Shown: positions 27,574 to 36,062 of the stretch, piece by piece | Position numbering within the stretch: the first letter of the stretch is position 1 | Layout: every line of letters starts with the position of its first letter | The notes under the pieces: model-generated | Seen by the model: only the letters and a program-made list of their open reading frames with translations | Told to the model about the DNA's origin: nothing | The model's database searches: none | Origin: Thomasclavelia cocleata | GTDB taxonomy: Bacteria > Bacillota_I > Bacilli_A > Erysipelotrichales > Coprobacillaceae | Length of the DNA stretch: 60,567 bases | Assembly: GCF_900102365.1 (NCBI RefSeq) | Contig: NZ_FOIN01000012.1 | Location: 1 to 60,567, forward strand | Reading direction: 5' to 3' | Made by a program: the position numbers and the translations under genes

Positions 27574-28062
27574 TTATTTATATTTTTCAATAACTTCTTC
27601 ATTAGCTTTCATTGCTTGAATTTCCATATCTTTTCGATAAGCGACTAATTTTTCTTTAATACTATCATGTTTGATTGCCATGATTTGTAAAGCTAAATAA
27701 GCAGCATTTTTACTTCCATTAATTGCTACAGTAGCTACAGGAATTCCTGAAGGCATTTGAACAATTGATAATAACGCATCCATACCATCTAATGTAGCTC
27801 CACTAATTGGTACACCAATTACTGGTAGTACTGTTTGAGAAGCAACAACCCCAGGCAAAGCAGCGGCCATTCCTGCTGCTGTAATAATCACTTCTGTTCC
27901 ATCGGTTTCTGTTTCTTTGATAAATGAACTTAACCCCAAGTGAGCACGATGTGCTGATAAGCATCTAACATTTACTTCAACACCATAGTCTTTCAAAATT
28001 TCAATTGCTGGTTCAACTTTACTTAAATCACTAGTAGAACCCATAATAATTGCTACTTTCAT
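27574..28062 (-). CDS. purE: AIR carboxylase / N5-CAIR mutase (PurE)
   Basis: 162 residues. It begins 'VAIIMGSTSDLSKVEPA', carries the carboxylate-binding 'LSAHRAH' near 44, 'ITAAGMAAALPGVVAS' near 74, 'GMDALLSIVQMPSGIPVATVAI' near 103, and the end helix. I start at 28062 because AAAGGAAG stands 8 bases upstream; a longer frame would run into the intergenic hairpin. Class I PurE works on N5-CAIR made by PurK, but no purK lies in the operon or window. Either purK is elsewhere or this PurE uses AIR and CO2 directly. Confidence 0.93.
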   Translation of the reverse strand: MKVAIIMGSTSDLSKVEPAIEILKDYGVEVNVRCLSAHRAHLGLSSFIKETETDGTEVIITAAGMAAALPGVVASQTVLPVIGVPISGATLDGMDALLSIVQMPSGIPVATVAINGSKNAAYLALQIMAIKHDSIKEKLVAYRKDMEIQAMKANEEVIEKYK

Positions 28063-28087
28063 AATTTCTTCCTTTCTTTTTAAACCA

Positions 28088-28113
28088 CTAAAAGTGACAT
28101 GCGTCACTTTTAG
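28088..28113 (-). other. intercistronic hairpin between fhs and purE
   Basis: A perfect 11-bp inverted repeat CTAAAAGTGAC-(4)-GTCACTTTTAG spans 28088-28113 and overlaps the fhs stop codon. It lacks a good U run in the operon direction, so it looks like a processing or stability hairpin, or a partial attenuator, more than a full terminator. Confidence 0.6.
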
Positions 28114-29780
28114 AATAAGCCTACTATCTTACCATCTTTATCAATGTCCATATTAACAGCTGCTGGACGTTTTGGTAACCCTGGCATTCTCATAATACTT
28201 CCAGAAATAGCTACTAAAAACCCTGCTCCAGCAGATGGGATAAGATCGTTGATCTTAACTGTAAAACCACTAGGACGACCAAGTAGAGTTGGTTGATCAG
28301 ATAAAGAGTATTGTGTCTTAGCCACGCAGATTGGTAAATTAGCCAATCCTTGTGCTTCATATTTTTTCATCTTTGTTAATACTTTTTTATCAAATACGAC
28401 CCCATCAGCACCATAAATTTCTTTTGCGATAGTTTCAATTTTTTCTTTGATTGATAAATCTAAATCATATAAAGGTTGATAATTAGCTTCTTTAGTGTCT
28501 AAGATTTCTAATAGTTTTTCAGCAAGTTCAATTCCACCATCAGCACCTTTTTCCCATACTTTAGAAATAGCTACATCAACACCCATTTTATTACATGTAT
28601 CTTTTAATAATTGTAATTCTGCTTCAGTGTCAGTTGGAAAAGCATTGATTGCAACAACTGAAGGTAAGTTATATTTAGCAATATTTTCAATATGCTTTTC
28701 TAAATTTTTAATTCCTTTTGCTAAAGCTTCAAGATTTTCTGTTGATAATTCTTTTTTATCTACTCCACCATGCATCTTCAATGCCCTAACAGTTGCAACA
28801 ATCACAACTGCTTGAGGATCAAGATTTGCTTGACGACATTTAATATCTAAGAATTTTTCAGCCCCTAAATCAGCACCAAATCCAGCTTCAGTAATTGCAT
28901 AATCTCCTAATTTGATTGCTAGCTTAGTTGCCATAACTGAGTTACATCCATGAGCAATATTAGCAAATGGTCCCCCATGAACAAAAACTGGCGTATGATC
29001 TAATGTTTGTACTAAGTTTGGTTTAATTGCATCTTTTAATAACAAGGTAACTGCACCAGTAGCTTCAATATCATTTACAGTAACTGGATTACCATCATAA
29101 TTATATGCAACAATCATTTTTCCAGCTCGTTCTTTTAAATCTTCAAGACTTGTTGCAAGACATAAAATAGCCATTACCTCACTTGCAACCGTAATATCAA
29201 ATCCATCTTCACGAGGAACACCATTAAGCTTACCACCAAGTCCACATATAGTATTACGTAAAGCACGATCGTTTAAATCTACAACTCTTTTCCAAACAAT
29301 ATTACGTACATCAATATTTAATGGATTTCCTTGATGAATCGAATTATCAAGCATTGCAGCAATAAGATTATTAGCAGCAGTAATTGCATGAATATCACCA
29401 GTAAAATGTAAATTGATATCTTCCATTGGGACTACTTGAGCGTATCCTCCTCCAGCAGCTCCACCTTTAATTCCAAAACATGGACCTAGTGATGGTTCAC
29501 GCATTGCTACAACTGATTTTTTCCCTAATTTATTTAATGCCTGAGATAATCCAATCATCGTTGTAGTTTTTCCTTCCCCAGCTGGAGTAGGATTGATTGC
29601 AGTAACAAGAACCAATTTCCCATCAGGATTATTTTCTAATCTATTAATTGCTTCTAAAGCAATCTTAGCTTTGTACTTACCATATAATTCTAAATCATCA
29701 TCTTCTAAACCAAGTTTTTGAGCAATTTCACTAATTGGTTTCATCTTTGCACTTTGTGCAATTTCAACATCAGTTAACAT
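28110..29780 (-). CDS. fhs: formate-tetrahydrofolate ligase (10-formyl-THF synthetase)
   Basis: 556 residues, the usual length. It makes 10-formyl-THF from formate, THF and ATP; that product is the one-carbon donor for PurN and PurH downstream. Seen are '[22 protein letters not shown]' near 57 (P-loop), '[36 protein letters not shown]' near 94 and '[15 protein letters not shown]' near 260, plus '[20 protein letters not shown]'. It is the first gene of the operon, about 150 bases after the ZTP riboswitch, with GAAAGGGTGG as RBS. Confidence 0.97.
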   Translation of the reverse strand: MLTDVEIAQSAKMKPISEIAQKLGLEDDDLELYGKYKAKIALEAINRLENNPDGKLVLVTAINPTPAGEGKTTTMIGLSQALNKLGKKSVVAMREPSLGPCFGIKGGAAGGGYAQVVPMEDINLHFTGDIHAITAANNLIAAMLDNSIHQGNPLNIDVRNIVWKRVVDLNDRALRNTICGLGGKLNGVPREDGFDITVASEVMAILCLATSLEDLKERAGKMIVAYNYDGNPVTVNDIEATGAVTLLLKDAIKPNLVQTLDHTPVFVHGGPFANIAHGCNSVMATKLAIKLGDYAITEAGFGADLGAEKFLDIKCRQANLDPQAVVIVATVRALKMHGGVDKKELSTENLEALAKGIKNLEKHIENIAKYNLPSVVAINAFPTDTEAELQLLKDTCNKMGVDVAISKVWEKGADGGIELAEKLLEILDTKEANYQPLYDLDLSIKEKIETIAKEIYGADGVVFDKKVLTKMKKYEAQGLANLPICVAKTQYSLSDQPTLLGRPSGFTVKINDLIPSAGAGFLVAISGSIMRMPGLPKRPAAVNMDIDKDGKIVGLF

Positions 29781-29927
29781 AACGCCACCCTTTCAATTAT
29801 AATTTCTCATATAGATCCTAAGGTCAGTATTTATTCAAATAAAAACATAACTAATTTATACCATATTTCATCATTTTTCTCAACCTGTACCCTTGTTTAA
29901 AAAACAATGTAACACTAAACCTTAGAA

Positions 29928-30023
29928 TTAAAAAAGAGCCCACACTTATCCAGACTCTTGCCCAGACGGTCGGCTCTTCCATGATTATACTCCCTGTGGT
30001 TAATTCCACTTCCGTCAGTCGTA
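29928..30023 (-). promoter_or_regulatory. ZTP (pfl) riboswitch with terminator, upstream of the purine operon
   Basis: Read leftward from 30022: CGACTGACGG, a small GTGG-AATTAA-CCAC hairpin, AGGGAGTATAAT, then GAGCCGACCGTCTGGGCA (29976-29959). These are the two conserved halves of the pfl motif: the CGACTGRCG..CCAC.GGGAG half and the 'GCCG.CCG.CUGGGC' half that binds the nucleotide. GAGCC of the second half can also pair with GGGCTC (29941-29936), which is followed by a T run, giving an intrinsic terminator that the aptamer would prevent. ZTP/ZMP accumulates when 10-formyl-THF is short, so it fits control of fhs and the pur genes. Confidence 0.9.
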
Positions 30024-30034
30024 TAACTATTTGC

Positions 30035-30063
30035 ATAATATCATTTATTGATTCAAGATTCAA
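30035..30063 (-). promoter_or_regulatory. promoter of the fhs-pur operon
   Basis: Read leftward, TTGAAT (30063-30058), 17 bases and TATTAT (30040-30035). The expected start is about 30028, just before the riboswitch. I see no obvious PurR box. Confidence 0.7.
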
Positions 30064-30269
30064 GCATTTACTATCAAAACAATTTATTTTCGACTTAATT
30101 ATTTTCAAATCTTACCATCAATATAAAAACTTATATTCAACTATCAAATATTTCTCCTAAAAATAATCAGAAAATAAGATTATATTAATACAAATTTGAG
30201 ACGAATTAAAAATATGTACATGATAAAATAGTAAATAATCACTACTATTTTAATGAAAGGAGGAAATGA

Positions 30270-30377
30270 ATGTTTTATAAATTCCAGTATACAAAAATTA
30301 AAAATGCTAGTATTCCAGATTATAGAATCCTTAATATACAATTAAATTTTACCTATTTATTAAAAAATCAAAGATAA
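30270..30377 (+). CDS. possible 35-residue peptide of unknown function
   Basis: A short frame starting 'MFYKFQYTKIKNASIPDYRI' and ending 'TYLLKNQR', preceded by AAAGGAGG with 6-base spacing, which is as good an RBS as any in the window. It lies divergently between the pur promoter and the capA-like gene. An overlapping upstream ATG (30266) gives only three codons. No family is recognised and no clear promoter or terminator surrounds it. The strong RBS is the main support; it may be chance or the remnant of a gene. Confidence 0.3.
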   Translation: MFYKFQYTKIKNASIPDYRILNIQLNFTYLLKNQR

Positions 30378-30385
30378 TATAAAAT

Positions 30386-31429
30386 TTAATAACTATATTT
30401 TTGAATTTTATCTAACACTCTTTGCTTTTCACTACCCTCTAAAATCATTGGCTGATAATTATTTCTTCCTTTAACTGAAGTAATTGAACATGGAATAATT
30501 TCATGACTATCATCAATATAATTGCCATCTGTAAAGTTCATTGTAATAGAATATATCATAGAATCTGTATCACTAGGATTACGATTACCCCCAAAACAGA
30601 AATTCCCTAAAGAATAAACAATTTGTTTACCATTATATTCTTCAACTCCCTGAACTACATGAGGATGAGAACCCATTACTAAATCAGCACCACTATTAAT
30701 CGTAAATTTTGCTAATTCACGTTGATCACTATTAGCATAATATTCACGTTCTATTCCCCAATGATAAAATACAACAACTGCATTTGCACCCTGATTATTT
30801 CTTAAATCATCTATCGCTGCCTTTATTGCTGCTCTACCCTTTTCATTATTCATTGATAAAGACATTGAACGATATCCTAAAAAACCAATTTTAATTCCCT
30901 TAACTTCCTTAATACATGTTGTCTCATAGCCAAAATAACCAATTTCTTTTTCATCAAGTATTTGTTTTGTATCCTTCATACCTTGTGTATAATAATCTTC
31001 TGAATGATTATTTGCTAATGATACAAGTTCAATACTGCCATTAGTCAAGATATCCACATATTCTTTTGGACCACTAAAAGGAAATTGTTTTTCAACATGA
31101 GATGTTGCACTTGTTAATGGACCTTCAAGATTAACAATTGTTAAATCATCATTTTCAAATATACTCTTAACATTCTTAAAAAAATATGTAGCATCTTTTC
31201 CTTGTTTTTCATACTCTTGATTAAATGACCCATCATATGCCTGACTGGCATAATTACCTAATGTACAATCACCTGCAAAACTTAATTTTATACTAGTATG
31301 AACTGGTTTTTTCTTTTTTTCAATTTTTTCTTCTTTTATAATTGTCTCTTTTTTCTGATTATTTTCATTAGCTCCCAAACATCCAGATACTAAAAACAAC
31401 ATTATTAAACAAATCAATAATTTTTTCAT
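30386..31429 (-). CDS. CapA-like lipoprotein, metallophosphatase fold
   Basis: 347 residues. A lipoprotein signal peptide with lipobox 'LVSGC' puts the acylated Cys at 17, so the protein is tethered outside the membrane. A Lys/Glu-rich linker follows, then the CapA (PGA_cap) fold: 'LSFAGDCTLGNYA' near 50, 'IVNLEGPLT' near 97, 'VSLANNHSEDY' near 135, 'FYHWGIE' near 222, 'VMGSHPHVVQGVE' near 250 and 'YSLGNFCFGG' near 272. The name comes from poly-gamma-glutamate synthesis, but no capB or capC is present, so the function is open. GTGGAGG RBS. Its end is about 8 bases from the small + strand frame. Confidence 0.88.
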   Translation of the reverse strand: MKKLLICLIMLFLVSGCLGANENNQKKETIIKEEKIEKKKKPVHTSIKLSFAGDCTLGNYASQAYDGSFNQEYEKQGKDATYFFKNVKSIFENDDLTIVNLEGPLTSATSHVEKQFPFSGPKEYVDILTNGSIELVSLANNHSEDYYTQGMKDTKQILDEKEIGYFGYETTCIKEVKGIKIGFLGYRSMSLSMNNEKGRAAIKAAIDDLRNNQGANAVVVFYHWGIEREYYANSDQRELAKFTINSGADLVMGSHPHVVQGVEEYNGKQIVYSLGNFCFGGNRNPSDTDSMIYSITMNFTDGNYIDDSHEIIPCSITSVKGRNNYQPMILEGSEKQRVLDKIQKYSY

Positions 31430-31522
31430 ATCTTAAACCTCCACAACATCAGTATAACATATAATGATATTCTTTAATATTAAATAAAACTTTGTTATAA
31501 TACGATTTAGGAAGTGAAAATA

Positions 31523-31972
31523 ATGATAAGAGAAATAAAAAATAAAATGGATTTTGATCTTCTTTTGACAGAAAGTGATCCTAATATCAACTTAGTAAGA
31601 GATTATTTAGAACATGGTACATTGTATGGTTATTATATTAATAATGAACCAGTTTCATTTATTGCTGTTGAAATCATTAATGGTGAAGTAGAAATTAAAA
31701 ATATCTTAACTTTAGTTGAATATCGTCGTCATGGTTATGCTAAAGCATTAATTAAATTTATTGAATCAACCTATAATACTTATGATACATTTCTAATTGG
31801 AACTGCAAATTCAAGTTTTGAAAATATTACTTTTTATACTCGTTTAGGCTATATTTATAGTCATCGAATTGAAAATTTCTTTTTAGATTATTACCCAAAA
31901 GAAATCATAGAAAATGGCATACAGGCAACAGATTTAATATATTTTAAAAAAAGTAAGAATGGATTAAATTAA
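31523..31972 (+). CDS. GNAT-family N-acetyltransferase
   Basis: 149 residues. The acetyl-CoA-binding motif A 'ILTLVEYRRHGYAKALIKFIE' lies near residue 65, followed by motif B 'NSSFENITFYTRLGYIYSHR'. The substrate cannot be told from sequence. I start at the ATG at 31523, 8 bases after AGGAAG, and not at the GTG three codons earlier. It is a single-gene unit that shares a terminator hairpin with the convergent aminotransferase operon. Confidence 0.85.
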   Translation: MIREIKNKMDFDLLLTESDPNINLVRDYLEHGTLYGYYINNEPVSFIAVEIINGEVEIKNILTLVEYRRHGYAKALIKFIESTYNTYDTFLIGTANSSFENITFYTRLGYIYSHRIENFFLDYYPKEIIENGIQATDLIYFKKSKNGLN

Positions 31973-32020
31973 AAGTTTAATATAATTATTAATATGTAAA
32001 ATTACTTAAGTTTTTGAAAT

Positions 32021-32058
32021 AAAAAGACTAATCAATATATTGGTTAGTCTCTTTTTTT
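32021..32058. terminator. bidirectional terminator between GNAT and the aminotransferase operon
   Basis: AGACTAATCA (32025-32034) pairs with TGGTTAGTCT (32041-32050), with an A run on the left and a T run on the right, so it can act on both convergent transcripts. It is 50-60 bases from either stop. Confidence 0.8.
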
Positions 32059-32111
32059 AGAATTTGATATCTTAATTAAATCAAAACTATCACTTATAAA
32101 AAAGCAGTAAA

Positions 32112-33224
32112 TCATTTTACTTTGTTATGTAACCACTTAGAAAATAATTCTAAACCAGCTTTAATATCTTCACTTTTATTAGCAAACCCAAAACGAAGAC
32201 AATACTCTTGATTAAAACATGCTCCTGGAACAAAAAATACTCCAGTATCTTTTTGTAACTCAACACACAAATCTCTCGACTTAATTGGTAACTTATATCT
32301 TAAAAAAGCAATAGTCCCAACCTCAGGAACAACACAGTCAACCAAAGGTTCATTATTTAGCCACTCAATTAAAATTTGCCGATTAGTATTAATAATATTT
32401 CTACTTCTTTTTATAATCTTATCATAATTTTCAACTACAATAGCAGCCAAATAATCATTTATATATCCAGTTGAAATAATATGATAATCTCGCCGATCAT
32501 TTATTATTTTAATAATCTCTTTATCCGCCTTTATCCATCCTACCCTAAGACCAGCAAATGAGGTAACTTTAGACAAACTGCTAGTAGAAATTCCTAAATC
32601 ATATAAATCACTCACTGATACTTCATCTTGACCTAAGCCTTGATAAACTTCATCACAAAGAATATATAGATTATGTTTTTTAGCTATTGCAATCAATTTT
32701 AATAAAAAATCTTTAGAAAATTTTGTACTTGTAGGATTGTTTGGATTAACCAAACAAATCATTCTAGTATTTTCCTTAATTTCTTTTTCAAAATCCTCTA
32801 ATTTAGGTAACCAATCATTTTCCTCATCTAACTCAACTAAGCTAGTTTCTACTCCAAATGATTCAGGAAAAGAATACATTTGTTGATATGTTGGAGTGAT
32901 GGTAATTATATGATCCCCTTTTTCCAACAAAGAAATTAATACTAATTCATTAGCATTAATACATCCATGGCTAATAGTGATATTGTCTGCATCACCAGTT
33001 TGATATAATTTGGCAATCCCTTTTCGTAAACGAACACTACCAGTTATTGGACCGTAATTTAATTTTGTATCAAATAAATTTTTTATTACAGTTTCTTTTT
33101 CCTCTACCATTTCCAATAAATCATTAATACTCATTGAAGCAACACATGTTTCTGCAAGATTATAACGATAATCAACTTCATGTTCAGTCATCCAGGCTTC
33201 AACATCAAATAAATCAATTTTCAC
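32112..33224 (-). CDS. PLP-dependent aminotransferase, class I/II fold
   Basis: 370 residues. Fold-type I motifs: 'YGPITGSVRLRKGIAKLY' near 57, 'VNPNNPTSTKF' near 160, 'LYILCDEVYQGL' near 185 and the PLP lysine in 'STSSLSKVTSFAGLRVGWIKAD' near 220. The C-terminal 'CLRFGFANKSEDIKAGLELFSKW' holds the carboxylate-binding Arg. It starts with GTG at 33224, overlapping the last base of the transporter ATPase stop. As the last gene of a T-box-controlled amino-acid uptake operon it probably acts on the imported amino acid or its product; the donor is unknown. Confidence 0.85.
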   Translation of the reverse strand: MKIDLFDVEAWMTEHEVDYRYNLAETCVASMSINDLLEMVEEKETVIKNLFDTKLNYGPITGSVRLRKGIAKLYQTGDADNITISHGCINANELVLISLLEKGDHIITITPTYQQMYSFPESFGVETSLVELDEENDWLPKLEDFEKEIKENTRMICLVNPNNPTSTKFSKDFLLKLIAIAKKHNLYILCDEVYQGLGQDEVSVSDLYDLGISTSSLSKVTSFAGLRVGWIKADKEIIKIINDRRDYHIISTGYINDYLAAIVVENYDKIIKRSRNIINTNRQILIEWLNNEPLVDCVVPEVGTIAFLRYKLPIKSRDLCVELQKDTGVFFVPGACFNQEYCLRFGFANKSEDIKAGLELFSKWLHNKVK

Positions 33225-33952
33225 TAATGCATCACCTTACTCAAAAAGTCTTTAGCACGTTCTGATTTAGGATTAGTGAAAAATTCTTTTGATGAACTAT
33301 CTTCAACAATTTTTCCACTTTCTAAAAAGACAACCCGATCTCCAACTGTTCTTGCAAATCCCATTTCATGAGTTACTACAACCATCGTCATACCTTCTTG
33401 AGCTAATTCTTGCATTACTTCCAATACTTCAATAACCATTTCAGGATCCAAGGCACTTGTAGGTTCATCAAACAACATTACTTCAGGATCCATACACAAA
33501 GCCCTAGCGATAGCTACTCTTTGCTTTTGTCCCCCAGACAGTTTATTTGGATATTCATCTTTTTTTTCTAACAATCCTACTCGTTGCAATAAGTTACATG
33601 CTTTTTGTTTAGCTGATTCTTCATCTAACCCTAAAACCTGAATTGGAGCTAAAGTTAAATTTTCTAAAACAGTTTTATGAGGAAATAAATTAAAATGTTG
33701 GAAAACAAACCCCATTTTCCCACGAAGTTTTTTAAATTCCTGAGAATTATTACTATCTAATAACTGATTATTTATATAAATTTCTCCAGCTTCAGGAATT
33801 TCTAAACCATTGATACAGCGAAGAACTGTACTTTTTCCACTTCCACTAGGCCCAATCAAACAAACAATTTCGCCTTTTTCAATCTCTAAGGAAACATCAT
33901 TTACAGCTTTTAAATCTTTAAATTGTTTTACAATATTCTTAACTTTAATCAC
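33224..33952 (-). CDS. polar amino acid ABC transporter, ATP-binding protein
   Basis: 242 residues. Walker A '[18 protein letters not shown]' near 33, Q-loop '[18 protein letters not shown]', signature '[15 protein letters not shown]' near 133, Walker B '[16 protein letters not shown]' and the H-loop 'VVTHEMGFA' are all intact. This is the GlnQ/ArtM group. It starts with GTG and overlaps the permease gene by 8 bases. It energises import with the permease and the lipoprotein encoded just upstream. Confidence 0.95.
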   Translation of the reverse strand: MIKVKNIVKQFKDLKAVNDVSLEIEKGEIVCLIGPSGSGKSTVLRCINGLEIPEAGEIYINNQLLDSNNSQEFKKLRGKMGFVFQHFNLFPHKTVLENLTLAPIQVLGLDEESAKQKACNLLQRVGLLEKKDEYPNKLSGGQKQRVAIARALCMDPEVMLFDEPTSALDPEMVIEVLEVMQELAQEGMTMVVVTHEMGFARTVGDRVVFLESGKIVEDSSSKEFFTNPKSERAKDFLSKVMH

Positions 33953-34625
33953 TTACAGATAACTTCCTTTCTATCTTTCTTGCAAAATAAGATGTTGTCA
34001 ACGTCATAAATAAATAAAATACTGCTGCAAACAATAAAGGCGGAATTAAATTAAATGTATTAGCCCCTAAAATTTGAGCAGAATACAACAATTCTGTTGC
34101 CCCTAAAACTGAAATCAATGATGAATCTTTAATTAATGTAATAAACTCACTAACAATAGGCGGGATGATTCTTTTAAATGCTTGTGGTAAAATAACTAAT
34201 TTCATTGTTTGACTATAATTTAATCCTAAAACTTCACAAGCTTCCCATTGTCCCTTATCAACACCCATTATTCCACTACGAATTAGTTCTGTTGAATATG
34301 CCCCACTATTAATACTCATTGCAATAGCTCCACAAACATATGGATCAGGAACAAATCTTTCACCTGTAATTGCTCTTACTAATAAAGGAAAAGCAATATA
34401 TAAAAATAAAATTTGTAATAACATCGGCGTTCCACGAATCAATTCTACATAAATATTACCAATAATTCTTAATATCTTATGTTTAGAGATTTTTGCTGCC
34501 GCACCTAAAACACCTAAGATCAAACCAAATATCAAAGCACAGGCAGCTAGTAATAATGACTTACCAGCTCCTTGTAGTAAAAAGATTAAATTGTCAGCAG
34601 TAAAAAAATCAATCATTGCCTCCAC
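33945..34625 (-). CDS. polar amino acid ABC transporter, permease
   Basis: About 226 residues with four to five membrane segments. The EAA loop reads '[35 protein letters not shown]' near 150, typical of the HisMQ/GlnP family, and '[18 protein letters not shown]' near 60. I place the start at GTG 34625: GGGGAG stands 7 bases upstream and the codon lies 2 bases after the stop of the binding-protein gene. A GTG 15 bases earlier would overlap that gene. Confidence 0.92.
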   Translation of the reverse strand: MEAMIDFFTADNLIFLLQGAGKSLLLAACALIFGLILGVLGAAAKISKHKILRIIGNIYVELIRGTPMLLQILFLYIAFPLLVRAITGERFVPDPYVCGAIAMSINSGAYSTELIRSGIMGVDKGQWEACEVLGLNYSQTMKLVILPQAFKRIIPPIVSEFITLIKDSSLISVLGATELLYSAQILGANTFNLIPPLLFAAVFYLFMTLTTSYFARKIERKLSVSD

Positions 34626-34627
34626 GA

Positions 34628-35362
34628 TTATGCTCCCCACTTAGTTTTTAATTCTTGATATTTGTCAGATTCAACAAAAATCTTCAATGCTTCATTAATA
34701 TCATCCATTAAATCCTGATTATTTTTATTAGTAATAATTAAATTTTCTTCCTCTAATAAAGTTTCTTTTAACATTCTATACCCAGCTTCTTTAACATAAT
34801 TTTTAGCAACAGCTTCATCTAAAATGATCGCATCTATTCCACCAGAATTCAAAGTTTCGATTAAAACCTTAACATCTTTAACTGCCTTTACATTAGCATC
34901 TTTAATTTCATTAGCAACACCTTCACCAGTTGAAGCTAATTGTGCTCCAATATTCTTACCTTCTAAATCCTTAGCACTAACAATAGAACTATCATTAGCA
35001 ACTAAAGCCACTTGTCTAGAATCATTATACTTATCAGACCAAATTACATCTTCCCACTCTTTATGATAAGTAAAACCAGAGATTCCTAAATCAATTTGAT
35101 CAGCAATTAAACTAGTTGAAATAGTATCAAATGATAATTTTTTAAATTCATATTCATAATCATCACCATTTTCTTTCATAATAGCAAATAATTCTTTTGT
35201 CATATCAATATCAAAACCAATCATTTCATCACCTTTTAATGATTCATAAGGTGGATAATCAGGTGAAATTCCAATTAAAATCTTCTTTTTAGAACTACCT
35301 CCACATGCAGTCAATGAAACTGCCATCATACATACTAATAATACTTTAATAATTTTTTTCAT
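34628..35362 (-). CDS. amino acid-binding lipoprotein of ABC transporter
   Basis: 244 residues. The signal peptide ends in lipobox 'LTAC' with Cys 20. The mature domain is a type II periplasmic-binding fold of the polar amino-acid group: 'ILIGISPDYPPYESL', 'IGFDIDMTKELFAIM', 'ISTSLIADQIDLGISGFTYHKE' near 90 and 'GAQLASTGEGVANEIK' near 140, where the Thr-Gly binds the ligand carboxylate. First gene of the four-gene operon. The T-box upstream reads an Arg codon, so arginine (or another cationic amino acid) is the inferred ligand. AAGGAAGG RBS. Confidence 0.92.
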   Translation of the reverse strand: MKKIIKVLLVCMMAVSLTACGGSSKKKILIGISPDYPPYESLKGDEMIGFDIDMTKELFAIMKENGDDYEYEFKKLSFDTISTSLIADQIDLGISGFTYHKEWEDVIWSDKYNDSRQVALVANDSSIVSAKDLEGKNIGAQLASTGEGVANEIKDANVKAVKDVKVLIETLNSGGIDAIILDEAVAKNYVKEAGYRMLKETLLEEENLIITNKNNQDLMDDINEALKIFVESDKYQELKTKWGA

Positions 35363-35384
35363 CTTCTCTTACCTTCCTTTTCTT

Positions 35385-35627
35385 CCATAAAATAAAAGCC
35401 CCTTAGCTAATGCTAAGAGACGAAATTTCCGCGGTACCACTCTCATTGATATAATAACTTATATCCTCTTTTGTCTGTAAAGTAGACTTACTAACCATCC
35501 TACTATTAATTCAAACAGTCCTCTTAAAAGTGCGGTTCATTTAATCTTATTTACTGACCTTCCACCATCATCAGCTCGCTTAGAAACATAATTAAACTAC
35601 TCTCTTTATCGACGAGTTTATTTATAT
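35385..35627 (-). promoter_or_regulatory. T-box riboswitch, specifier CGC (Arg)
   Basis: Read leftward: a stem I region with GATAAAGAGAGTAG, the distal-loop block AGCGAGCTGATGATGGTGG, then the T-box AGAGTGGTACCGCGG (35444-35430), which pairs with tRNA NCCA, and a terminator TCTTAGC-ATTA-GCTAAGG followed by a T-rich run (35420-35390). In stem I the helix TTTAAT/ATTAAA is followed by T-GAA-C-CGC-A (35540-35531). Aligned with C-GAA-A-GGC-A of the B. subtilis glyQS leader, the specifier is CGC at 35534-35532, an arginine codon. Uncharged tRNA-Arg would favour readthrough into the transporter operon. Confidence 0.92.
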
Positions 35628-35633
35628 ATTTGT

Positions 35634-35661
35634 ATTATATAAAAAATCAATTCATTGTCAA
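35634..35661 (-). promoter_or_regulatory. promoter of the T-box operon
   Basis: Read leftward, TTGACA (35661-35656), 16 bases and TATAAT (35639-35634), both hexamers perfect. Transcription would start about 35627. It lies 10 bases after the stop of the small membrane protein gene. Confidence 0.85.
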
Positions 35662-35670
35662 CAGTTTTAG

Positions 35671-35925
35671 CTATTTTATCTTAAGAAATTTATGATTAAA
35701 TTTATTAATTTGTTCACATACTTTTTTTAATGGTCCATTGAACGATTCTAATTCATTTAATGTTTCATCAAGCATTTCATTTGTTTGATTAATTAATTTA
35801 ATATTTTCTTGATAACGTTTTGTATTAAAACGTTTCTTCTCGTCACTTCGAAGCAACATCAAACATCCAATAATCAACAATCCAAAAATTCCTATTATCA
35901 TCACAATCCACTTTATTACTTCCAT
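35671..35925 (-). CDS. small single-pass membrane protein with coiled coil
   Basis: 84 residues when started at the ATG at 35925, which has GAGATGGTGAT upstream; a frame nine codons longer lacks an RBS. One membrane helix (about 4-25, 'WIVMIIGIFGLLIIGCLML') is followed by a basic stretch and a heptad-like region (about 45-80, 'LINQTNEMLDETLNELESFN'). This is a common layout of small Firmicute envelope proteins of the YtxH/DUF948 kind, but I do not recognise a specific family. A TATACT box at 35946-35941 just upstream probably belongs to its promoter. The 67-bp repeat starts immediately beyond it. Confidence 0.65.
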   Translation of the reverse strand: MEVIKWIVMIIGIFGLLIIGCLMLLRSDEKKRFNTKRYQENIKLINQTNEMLDETLNELESFNGPLKKVCEQINKFNHKFLKIK

Positions 35926-35946
35926 ATCATCACCATCTCTAGTATA

Positions 35947-36013
35947 CCACATTTATTCAATCTATCCCATCAAAAAATCTATTTTAACTTATAATAACAA
36001 TTATTTTAATAAT
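35947..36013 (+). repeat. 67-bp direct repeat, left copy
   Basis: CCACATTTATTCAATCTATC onward, through 36013. It matches 54056-54123 in the same orientation, with two substitutions and one extra A. It marks the left border of the glutamine-metabolism block. It overlaps or adjoins the promoter of the small membrane protein gene. Confidence 0.95.
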
Positions 36014-36062
36014 TCAATAGTTGGACACTTGTAAAACCATAAATATTCTCAAAGTAGTTTAA

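Noticed and set aside
29851-30108. 85-codon frame upstream of fhs
   Set aside because: It covers the ZTP riboswitch, its terminator and the promoter; these conserved RNA features explain the sequence better than a protein.
30386-31429. Capsule or poly-gamma-glutamate locus
   Set aside because: Only a capA-like gene is present; capB and capC are absent, so a polymer locus is not supported.
35947-36013. 67-bp repeat as a simple transposon target duplication
   Set aside because: Transposon target duplications are normally under about 15 bp; a 67-bp repeat needs another explanation.
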